Positions 33,971 through 42,900 of a DNA stretch of 64,000 nt are shown in pieces. The notes beneath the pieces were generated by a model. The model was given only the letters and a program-made list of their open reading frames with translations. It was not told the DNA's origin and did no database searches. The stretch is from Edaphochlamys debaryana (Eukaryota; Chlorophyta; Chlorophyceae; Chlamydomonadales), in contig JAEHOE010000081.1 of NCBI GenBank assembly GCA_016858145.1, forward strand, positions 248,001 through 312,000, read 5' to 3'. How positions within the stretch are numbered: position 1 is the first letter of the stretch; each line of letters starts with the position of its first letter. Made by a program: the position numbers and the translations under genes.

Positions 33971-36900
33971 TTGGAGGGCTCCCGCCACGCAGGCACCTCC
34001 GCATCCGGCGCCGCCCCTGAGCTACGTCGCGACCAAGAGCCAGTTCCGCAGCCACAACGACGTAGTGTTTCTGTTGGTGCTGACTCCGGTTCCGCTGAGC
34101 ACGCTGCTCGCGGATCTGCGGGTGCGGCCTCAGCCGCGCTTGCATCGGGAGCCTCGGGCCGCGCGCCTGCGCCCTCGCGCCTCCCTCACGCGGCTGCCGC
34201 TCCTTCTCGAGCTCTAGAATCGGCTGGGCCTGCCTCTGCAAGCCTCCCGGCCCCCGGCGACACTCGTCCGCCGACCTCAGGCGCTGCGGTCCTCAGACCG
34301 CAGCCCCTTCTCCCCCACGGCTCTGCGGGCGCGGGCGGCTCCCAGGCCCCTGCGCCCGGCCCGGACGTCTGGCACGACAACCTCCTGGCTGCCGCCGAGG
34401 CTGACCTGCCGGATCTAGAGAAGGAGGCCTCTCCGCCCCCTTCGGACTCCGAGACTACCGACGACCGAGCGGCCGCCGCCACAGCAGCCTCAGCTGCTGC
34501 GGCAGGCGCCCCGGCCGCGGCACGCGAGCCCCCGCCTCCCCCAGCCGAGGAGGGTGGCGCCGAGCAGCTCCCTGCGGCTGTTCCCGGCGTCGTTCCTCCC
34601 CTAGCGCCGGCAGCGCAGCCTCTGCTGCCTGCCGTCGAGCCTCCTCCCTTAGCGCCGGCGGGGCAGCCTCTGCTGCCTGCCGTCGAGCCGCCTCCTCCGC
34701 CGCCACTCCCCCCTGCGCTCCCGGCGCCACCTGCTGCCGCGGCCTCTGCCGCCTGCACGGACGCTGACTGGGACTGGGACGACATGAGCGACCGCGCGGG
34801 CGCCTTTCCCCTGTTTGACTCCAAGGATGTGGTGGTGCTCACCAAGTACAAGCGCCGGCTGGGCGGGGCCGTAGCCAATCGCTGGCAGCGCAACAAGGAC
34901 TTCAGCGAGTCGCTGACCTTCGCCTTCTACAAGCAATGGAACGGCGTGTGCGGCAACGACGCGCACGCCCGCCCGTGGGTGGAGGCCAACCACCAGCGCA
35001 TCATGGCCAAGCACAAGGCCGCCTTTGAGGCTGAGTGGGCCAAGCTGCACCCCGGCGAGCCCATCACCGCCCGTCCCAAGTACACGGGAGCCTGGTACCC
35101 CTCCTACATCCTGGAGCAGTGCCTGCTGGTGTTTTTCGCTGAGGAGCTGGTCAAGGAGTTCTTCTACCAGGACAACCGCGTGCACGCCGAGCTCTCCGCC
35201 TTCCGCTGCCGGCCGGTCATCGAGGACGGGCGCAAGTTCTGGGAGAACCCCCGGGACCTCGCGCAGCGCCTGCAAGACCTCCTCGATCGCGCTGACCGTG
35301 ACCGCTTCACGCCCCTGGTAGCCGGCGAGATCTACCTGGCTGCCCTGAAGCACCGCTACCCGGAGGTCTACGGGTTCCTGCTGCACAAGATCGGCGACCC
35401 CGCCAGCGGCCTCAAGCGCGACGCGCTGCCCGCGCTGTCGGAGACCGCCATGAACTTCCACAACAGCATCTTGCAGATCGGCACCGGGCCCCACAGCGCC
35501 TTCGCTGCCATCATGTCGGAGCCGGAGGAGCCCCGCAGCGCCAACGCCGCCTCCACGTCTGGGCGGCCTCAGCCGCCGGACACCGAGTCAGCAGCGCTCC
35601 GCAAGCAGCTGGCGGCCACCACCAAGCAGATCGCCGCTCTGCAGCAGCAAGTTTCGGCCCTCGTCGCTTCCTCAAGCTCACCTGCCGCATCCCCGCATGC
35701 CCCGTGGCAGGGCCGCGGGGCTGGTCCTCAGGCCGGTCGCGGCAGCGCAGGCAACGGGCGGGGTGGCGGGGGCGGCCGCGGCAACCAGGGCGCGCGCCTC
35801 GACCCCTGCCCCCTGCTCTCTGATGAGGAGAAGGAGCTGCGCCGCTGGCCCCGCTGGTTCCCCGACCCCGTCACCGGCCTGACTGCGCCCCGCAACGGCC
35901 GCTGCGACGAGTGCGACACCGACCGCCACGTCGGCGCCAGCTTCTGCCCCAAGCGGGCGATGCGGGGCGAGCGCACGGCCCTCTGGGGCTTCGGCGGCAC
36001 CATCCCCACGGCCGAGCTGCAGGAGATCGAGCGCCGCTTCCGCGCCGAGGGCCACATCGTCGACCGCGCACCCGCTGCGGGCAGGCGTGGCTTCGGTGGC
36101 CGTGGCGGCGGTGCCGGTGGGCGCGGCGGCAACGGAGGGCGTGGCGGCAGCCGCGGCAACGGCGGCTTCCAAGCGCGCGCCAACGTGGCCGCTGAGGAGG
36201 CCTCCCTGTACGGCGACGCCACCTCCACGTTCGCTGAGGACGAGTTCTGCGGCTACCACGTGCACGAGGTGTCCGGCAGCCCAGAGTCTCTACTCTGGGC
36301 TAGCCCCGACCTCTCCGTCCTGCCCTGCGCCTCCGCGCCCAGCTCCCAGGACCTGTACTGCAACCTCATTGCTGCCCTCGATGAGCAGCCGAGCGCCGCC
36401 TTCGCCGCCTTCGCCGCTGTCTCCCGCGACCTGACCGCTGGGGGGGGTAACGCCTTGCGCCCCATCCTGCGCAACAGCTCCAGCGGCCAGGCCTGCAGGG
36501 GCGATGCCTGCACTGGCTGCGGCACGTGCGGCGGCTCCTCAGCCCAGCTCCGCAGCGTGCGCTTCGAGGGCGCCCCCGAGCCTCTCAAGGGCGGCACCTG
36601 CTGGTCCGACCGGGTCAACGGCCGAGGGCCCTTCAAGCCCAGCGACCCTCCTCCCTCGGTCCTGGCGGACGAGGGGGAGGCCGAGCTGCCCCTGCGCCCC
36701 GCCTGTTCTCTGCTGGGCGTCGAGGCCCTCTTGTCCGAGCTGCTGCCTGGCGTCCGCAGTGCGTGCACGGCCCGCCGACCCCGCTCTCCGCCACGCCCGC
36801 TTCCGGCTGCCTGCGCCACGGCCGCCAAGCCCTTCCCGGTCAGCTTCGAGCAGCTGGGCCTCAGCCCTCTGCCGAGCGTCTCCGCGGCCAAGTCAGGCGA

Positions 36901-39900
36901 GGCGGCCTCTCTGCAGGGCGCCCCTGCGCCGGCGGCGCTGCCCCCGGCACCGCCTGCGGTCCCGCTGGACGCTGCAGCCGTTCCACCTGCGCTGGCCGCG
37001 CGCCTGCTGGCCCCGCAGCCTGATGCCCCCTGCGAAGAGCTCAAGCAGGTCATCTGGCACCTGGCCCAGGCCGTCATTCGGCTGTCCGGCAAGCAGAGCG
37101 TCTCGCTCGCAGCCAGCACGGCGGCGGCAACTGATGGATCTGATGACGGCACTCTTGCCGCCCTCTCAGACTTCGTCGCTGCCCGCGCCACGGCCCCGTC
37201 GGTCTCCACCCTGCGTCACATGCACGCCGACGCCGCCAAGCGTGCCGCGCAAGTGCGAGAGTATCAAGCCAGCATCGCGGGCTTCAAGCTCCAGTACTTT
37301 CTTAACGACACGCACTGGGCAGGCCTCAGCCTGGAGACCCTCACCGGCAAGCTGCGGCTGTTCCATGGCCTGATGCCCGACAGCGGCGCTGACGCGGTCG
37401 TGGTGGTGGACTCCCTGGTCGAGGCTCTCGGTCTCACGATCGAGCCGGCCCGCTCCGCCCTCTCCACGGCCAGCGGTGATGGCTCCTTGCTCGGGGAGGT
37501 GATGATCACGCTCGCCTTCAAGGCCGGCACGCCTGACGAGGTCCGCCTCCGAGTCCGGGCGCTCGTGGTCAGCGACAGCTTTGTGCGCGGCATCTTCCAG
37601 ATGCTGCTCTCCATCAAGGTGATGGCCCAGCTGGGCCTCACGCTGCACACCTATCCCCGCGCCTGCGCGACCTACCTGCCCGAGCTGGCTGGCCCTCCTG
37701 AGTCCTGCCCCCTCGACATGCGCGTTGCCGAGCTGCCGCTGGCGCCTCTGCGCCGCGACTCTGCCGAGGCCTCTTCCATCCTGGCCACCGTCCGCTCCCT
37801 TGCCAGCTGCTTCGTTGCCTCCGAGCGCCCGCGGGCGGCCTCAGCCGCTGCGGAGCTGAACGAGGACGAGGTGGCGGCCGCACGGGCTGAGGAGGACGAG
37901 GAGTGGCTTGAGGAGGAGGAGGAGGACCCAGCAGCGGTGGAGCAGGCTTGGCTCACCAAGCGCGAGATTGAGGATGAGGAAGCCGCGTACGCCGCCGGCG
38001 CCCACTGGGAGCTGGATGAGCGCCGCGAGGTGCGCTACCTCGGCCCCACCAGCGACGCCGAGGCGGTTGGGGCCCCCGACCTGGAGGAGGCCTACCACGA
38101 GGAGGGCGGCGCGCCACCCGTAGTCTCCTCTGACGCGCCCGCCCTCTCAGCAAGGCAGCAGTGCCGTCAGGAGCAACGGGCGCGTGCCCAGTCCAACCTC
38201 CCTGGCCCCATCACCGGCACCACGAGCTGCAGCTTCCACAACGAGCCCAGGGCTTGGGAGTTCTGCAAGGGCTGCCGCGACGAGGGCCTCATCTCGCTCC
38301 TCTCCGCGACCGCCCCGGGCCAGACTTGCCTGCGCCAAGGTGCCCTGCACCCTCGGTCCGGCAACCAACCGCCGATGAGCCGGGACGAGTACGAGTCGCT
38401 CTCCGTGCTTGACCTGTACTTCAAGGTGGAGCCGTACCTGCATTGCCCGCCCACGCTGCCCATCGCGCCGAGCCAAGAGCTTGGCAACGCTCTCTTGCGC
38501 ATCCGCCGGAGCGTGGCACGGCATGGCGCCTACTTGCCCCACCGGGACCACCCTCGCTCCGACCCCCCGTCCGAGCTGCAGCCGGCTCCGCAGCAGCAGC
38601 CGGCGTCTCGGGCTGCCAAGCGCCGCCGCCGGCAGGTCATCACCTCGGCTTCGAGCGGGGAGGAGGAGCAGCCGCCGGGCCTCCCTCCGCCCCGGCGACC
38701 CCAGCAGCCCCCGCCGCCTGCGCAACTGCATCAGCAGCGCGCTCCGGCCGCCCGGCCTCAGCCGGGCGGCTCGGCTGGCCCGCGTGCGCTCTCCGGGGGT
38801 GCCGCGGGCGCCCGTCCCGAAAAGGCGCGCGTCCCGGCGCCACCGCCCGCGCCCCGCGCGCCCTCGCTGCCTCGCCGGCAGCCCATCCCTGCGCCTGAGC
38901 GGCACCGCTCCCGCTCCCCTGCCCTGGCGGCCCCCGCGGCGCGTGAGCCTGAGCCCCGCCGCCAGCCGGAGCCCCAGCCGGAGCGGCGCCGCTCTCCTGA
39001 GCGCCGCCGCTCCGCTGAGCCACGCCGCTCGCCTGGCCGCAGCCGCTCTGCTGAGCCACGCCGCTCGCCCGAGCGCCGCCGATCCGCAGAGCGACACGGG
39101 CGCTCTCCTGAGCCTCGCCGCTCGCCGCCCCCGCAGTACCGTGACCGCTCACCAGTATACCCGCCTCGCGGTGGCGCCCAGCGGCGGGCCCAGTACGAGA
39201 CCCAGATGCACCCCAACGAGATGTCGTTCTGCACTGCCCCTGCCTTCGACAACCGCGCCGAGGGTGAGGCGTACATGCTCGTCCGGCATGGCGACCGCCC
39301 CAACGAAGACCGCCCCCGCCGTGTGGCCTTCGACTGCGGCGCGGGTGTGCCGTCCCTCATCGACAGGCGCTTCGCCGCCAACCTCCCGCAGCGCCGCCTG
39401 GACGCGCCCCTGCAGCTGCGCGTGGGCAGTGACAACCGAGGGCCACTCTTCGTCACGGCCACGCACCGGGTCTACCGCTCCAGCCTGGTGATGGTGGACA
39501 AGAGCGGGCGGGTCTGCTGGACCAACTGCGAGATCTACGTGGTTGACCTGCCCCACGAGCTTGACCTCATCCTGGGGGCCTCGCTGGGGCAGGTGATGAC
39601 GGTCAGCCTTGACCTCACACCCGTGGGCTCCCTGCTCTGCTTCCGGTACGGTGAGGCCCTGCAGTGGAAGCGCACCATCGCCACGGCCTTCACGCGCAGC
39701 CCAGCGCTGCTGATGCTGGCACCTGACCTGCTCTCCACACCGGATGAACAGTACACGGCGCAGCCGCGACCGCTCCCGCCCTCGGCCTCTGCCGATGAGC
39801 CCGGCGGCTTCCTCTGGAACGGCGACATCTGGCGCCCGCCGCCGCGCCCCAGCTACGCCGCCAACGCCACCGCTCCCGCCAAACGCGCCACCGATGGCAG

Positions 39901-39931
39901 CGGGGTGGAGTGCAGGCAGGGGGGGGGGTGA
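33971..39931 (+). CDS. gag: Element 2 ORF1: gag-like protein with zinc knuckle, RGG and RS regions and two retropepsin-like domains
   Basis: The frame is open from 33584 to the TGA at 39929-39931, but no in-frame ATG occurs before 34784, so the start is unresolved (an upstream spliced exon or ATG 34784); 33971 is only a lower bound. After a Pro/Ala-rich region, a helical capsid-like domain spans about 34830-35510. A variant zinc knuckle CX2CX4HX5C (CDECDTDRHVGASFC) lies near 35900 and Gly/Arg-rich repeats near 36070-36170. One aspartic-protease-like segment has DSGA near 37378 (with LSIKVMAQLG downstream). An Arg/Ser-dipeptide region lies near 38985-39140. A second protease-like segment has DCGA near 39331 and LILGASLG near 39570. 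The frame stops just after a run of ten G. Confidence 0.8.
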   Translation: MEGSRHAGTSASGAAPELRRDQEPVPQPQRRSVSVGADSGSAEHAARGSAGAASAALASGASGRAPAPSRLPHAAAAPSRALESAGPASASLPAPGDTRPPTSGAAVLRPQPLLPHGSAGAGGSQAPAPGPDVWHDNLLAAAEADLPDLEKEASPPPSDSETTDDRAAAATAASAAAAGAPAAAREPPPPPAEEGGAEQLPAAVPGVVPPLAPAAQPLLPAVEPPPLAPAGQPLLPAVEPPPPPPLPPALPAPPAAAASAACTDADWDWDDMSDRAGAFPLFDSKDVVVLTKYKRRLGGAVANRWQRNKDFSESLTFAFYKQWNGVCGNDAHARPWVEANHQRIMAKHKAAFEAEWAKLHPGEPITARPKYTGAWYPSYILEQCLLVFFAEELVKEFFYQDNRVHAELSAFRCRPVIEDGRKFWENPRDLAQRLQDLLDRADRDRFTPLVAGEIYLAALKHRYPEVYGFLLHKIGDPASGLKRDALPALSETAMNFHNSILQIGTGPHSAFAAIMSEPEEPRSANAASTSGRPQPPDTESAALRKQLAATTKQIAALQQQVSALVASSSSPAASPHAPWQGRGAGPQAGRGSAGNGRGGGGGRGNQGARLDPCPLLSDEEKELRRWPRWFPDPVTGLTAPRNGRCDECDTDRHVGASFCPKRAMRGERTALWGFGGTIPTAELQEIERRFRAEGHIVDRAPAAGRRGFGGRGGGAGGRGGNGGRGGSRGNGGFQARANVAAEEASLYGDATSTFAEDEFCGYHVHEVSGSPESLLWASPDLSVLPCASAPSSQDLYCNLIAALDEQPSAAFAAFAAVSRDLTAGGGNALRPILRNSSSGQACRGDACTGCGTCGGSSAQLRSVRFEGAPEPLKGGTCWSDRVNGRGPFKPSDPPPSVLADEGEAELPLRPACSLLGVEALLSELLPGVRSACTARRPRSPPRPLPAACATAAKPFPVSFEQLGLSPLPSVSAAKSGEAASLQGAPAPAALPPAPPAVPLDAAAVPPALAARLLAPQPDAPCEELKQVIWHLAQAVIRLSGKQSVSLAASTAAATDGSDDGTLAALSDFVAARATAPSVSTLRHMHADAAKRAAQVREYQASIAGFKLQYFLNDTHWAGLSLETLTGKLRLFHGLMPDSGADAVVVVDSLVEALGLTIEPARSALSTASGDGSLLGEVMITLAFKAGTPDEVRLRVRALVVSDSFVRGIFQMLLSIKVMAQLGLTLHTYPRACATYLPELAGPPESCPLDMRVAELPLAPLRRDSAEASSILATVRSLASCFVASERPRAASAAAELNEDEVAAARAEEDEEWLEEEEEDPAAVEQAWLTKREIEDEEAAYAAGAHWELDERREVRYLGPTSDAEAVGAPDLEEAYHEEGGAPPVVSSDAPALSARQQCRQEQRARAQSNLPGPITGTTSCSFHNEPRAWEFCKGCRDEGLISLLSATAPGQTCLRQGALHPRSGNQPPMSRDEYESLSVLDLYFKVEPYLHCPPTLPIAPSQELGNALLRIRRSVARHGAYLPHRDHPRSDPPSELQPAPQQQPASRAAKRRRRQVITSASSGEEEQPPGLPPPRRPQQPPPPAQLHQQRAPAARPQPGGSAGPRALSGGAAGARPEKARVPAPPPAPRAPSLPRRQPIPAPERHRSRSPALAAPAAREPEPRRQPEPQPERRRSPERRRSAEPRRSPGRSRSAEPRRSPERRRSAERHGRSPEPRRSPPPQYRDRSPVYPPRGGAQRRAQYETQMHPNEMSFCTAPAFDNRAEGEAYMLVRHGDRPNEDRPRRVAFDCGAGVPSLIDRRFAANLPQRRLDAPLQLRVGSDNRGPLFVTATHRVYRSSLVMVDKSGRVCWTNCEIYVVDLPHELDLILGASLGQVMTVSLDLTPVGSLLCFRYGEALQWKRTIATAFTRSPALLMLAPDLLSTPDEQYTAQPRPLPPSASADEPGGFLWNGDIWRPPPRPSYAANATAPAKRATDGSGVECRQGGG

Positions 39932-42900
39932 CGCCAGCAGCGCTTGCCCGCCTTCCAGACCCATCAAAACCCCAGAGGAGGAGGCGCTGATGTGCCAAGT
40001 CGTGCAGGAGAAGCTCTCCAACGGCGAGCTGTCCCCGCCCACGGAGGGTGCCGCCTCAGCAGCCTCAGCTGCTGAGGCCGGCGCCCCGGTGGCGGCGGCG
40101 GCAGCTCCCAGCGCCGCCAGCGAGCCCGGCTCCGGCTGCTGCGACGACACCTTCGCCCCCAGGCCTCCCTCGGAGATCTGGGATGACCAGCCGCCCCCGG
40201 ACCCCTCAGAGGACGCTGCCATGGATTTGAGGATGGCGGAGTGGGAGCTGGCGGATGCCCACAAAGCGCACCGACTCGCCATGCTGCAGCACGCCCACTG
40301 GCAGCATCGCACCTACCGCAAGGCCTCCCAGCGCGTCCGGGCGGCACAGCAGCGCGAGCGCGAGGCCCACGCCGTGCTCGCGGGACTCAAGGCCCGCGCG
40401 GAGAAGCGCGCCAAGCTCCGCGCACGCGCCGAGCGCTGGGCCCACACCGCCGGGCTTCCCAAGCCCAAGCGCCCCAAGCCCAAGCAGCCGCCCAAGGCAC
40501 CAGTCGGCAGCTCACGCCCAGCCTCCCTGGGCCGCGTGAGCGCGCCGCACGCCTGCTCCCTGGTGCTCTGCCTGCTCGTGCAATGGCTGGTGCTTGCCGG
40601 CGGCATGCCCACCTTCGTCCCGGCCGCCAACAAGGGGGGGCACCTGCGCGTGCAGCCACCAGCCTGCCTCTCTCCCAACCACAGCCTGTCCGTCGGCACG
40701 GCCGCCTGCGAGCCGCCCCAGCTGCCTCTGCAGCCGGCGCCCAACATCTCCCCTGCCAAGGCCATGGGCGGCGCGGGCCCCGCCCGTCAGCCGTCTCCGA
40801 GCCCTGGGCCCAGCCAGGCCCGGCCGGGCCCCGGCAAGCCTCCGGAGACCGCCCCCGTCGCCTCCGGCGCCGGCAGCACCTCTCCTGACGGCGTGCGGCA
40901 TGTCGTCAGGGACGCCCGCTTTGCCAAAGACCCCAAGTACGGCTACACCTGGTGCAAGCACCCCGACTTCTCGCCCGCCTTGCGTGCGGAGATGGGGGAA
41001 CTGTTTGCGGAGAACGACAAGTGCTTCGCCCGCAGCCTCAAGGACTTGGGATGCTATACCGGCCCCGCCGCCCGCATCCCCTTGACGCACGACCACCCCA
41101 TCTTCCAAGCGCCCCGCCGTCACTCCGTCGCTGAGCTGCAAATCCAGATGGAGAAGTGCTCCGAGATGGCCGAGGCCGGCATCATCGTGCCCTCTCAGAG
41201 CACCAAGTATGCCCTCAACAGCACCATGCCCGCCAAGAAGGCCCTGGACGGCTCCTTCACAGATAAACGTTACTGTGTCAATGCGCGCCCCATCAACAGC
41301 GCAACCGTCCCAGACGCTTACCGGCCGCAGATGCCGGAGGAGCTGTTCCGTCAGGTTGGGGGCCATGCCTGGTACCAGCGAGCCATGGATGAAGCCATAC
41401 GTAAGCACAATCTCACAAGCTGCTGCGTATGTTTTGTGGACGACCTGCTCACGCACTCAGCAACTGCTGTGGAGCACCTAGACCACCTGCGCAAGGTCTT
41501 CGTGATGCTGAAGGACATTGGCAACAAGCTCCATCCAGAGAAGACCGTGATCGCGGGCGACTCCATTGAGTTCCTGGGCCACATGGTGGGGCCGGCTGGC
41601 CTCCAGCCGGTGGAGGCCAAGCTGGCCGCCATCCGCGCCGTCCAGCCCCCAACGAATGCGACCGAACTGCTGAGCCTGTTGGGTCTGTACAATTATTACC
41701 GCTGCTATCTACCGAACTACTCAGTGCTCACGGCCCCCCTTCTCGAGCTCACTCGAAAAGGGGTCGTCTGGAGCCCCAGCACTTGGCAGCCGCAACACCA
41801 GAACGCCCTGGACCGGCTCAAGGCCGAGTTCTCCAAGCCCGGGCTCGTGCTGCGCAACGCCGACCCTTGCCGTGACTTCCTGCTGCACACCGACTTCTCG
41901 GCCCAGGGCATAAGTGCCGTTCTGGGGCAGCTGGATGATGACGGCAACGAGTACATGGTCGCCTGCGCCTCCCGCTCCCTCAACGTGCACGAACGCAACT
42001 ACACGTCGTACAAGGGCGAGATGATGGCTGCCTGCTGGGGCATGAAGATCCTGCGGCCCTATCTGCACGGCGTTCACTTCTGCTTGGTCACCGACCACTC
42101 GCCCCTGATGTGGCTTATGGAGAACCAATCCCTGACCGGCCAGTACGCGCGCTGGGCGCTTATTATGCAAGAATATGATTTTGATGTCGCTCACTGTCCC
42201 GGCGCTCTGCACCGCAACGCCGACGTGCTGAGTCGCTTTCCCGCCGCTGATGACTTCGATGGCACCGGCGCCCGGCTGGACGAGGCCTCTGACCCGCCGC
42301 CCCGCGTCCCGAAGGTGGTGCCATGCCCAGGGTCTCAACCCTTGATGGCCAGCGTCAACTGCATCGTCTCCGGCCGCCACGCTGCCGTGCTCGCCTCCCG
42401 GGAGCAGCACGAGCGACTGCAAGCCGTCCTGACCACGTCCGGCGGCCTGCTGCCTACCCAGGACGAGCTGATGTCCGGGAGCAACGGGCTGATCACCGAC
42501 CCGCGCGCTCTGCCCCCTGACTCCAACCTCACAGCGGCCCAAGAGGCCACGCGCGAGCTCAACCGCCTGGTCAACACGATGGTGCGTGACGCTCGCCCGG
42601 CCCTCAAGGCCCTGATCTGTGAGCCCCCGCGTGCCCGTTGGACGGCCTCTGCCGATCCTGACAGCCCCGCCGTCTCCGTTGACACCAGCCTGCTGTCCCA
42701 CCACTTCCTGGAGTTGGCGTTCACGGACGGCCTGGTGGTTGTTGAACACTCCAACGCCACCGCAACCGGCCTGGAGGCGTGCCTGCGCATGGGCTGGCGG
42801 GTCCGCCGCTACATCGCGCTGGGCATGCAACCGGCCCAAATCCCCCTGCTGCAACGCCGCCTGAGTTGGCTCCACAGCGAGCATCCTGCGCAGTTGACGG

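Noticed and set aside
41350..41380. A GT...AG pair at the RT gap of element 2, as a possible intron
   Set aside because: The interval is only about 24 bases, too short to be spliced, and removal would not restore missing motifs.
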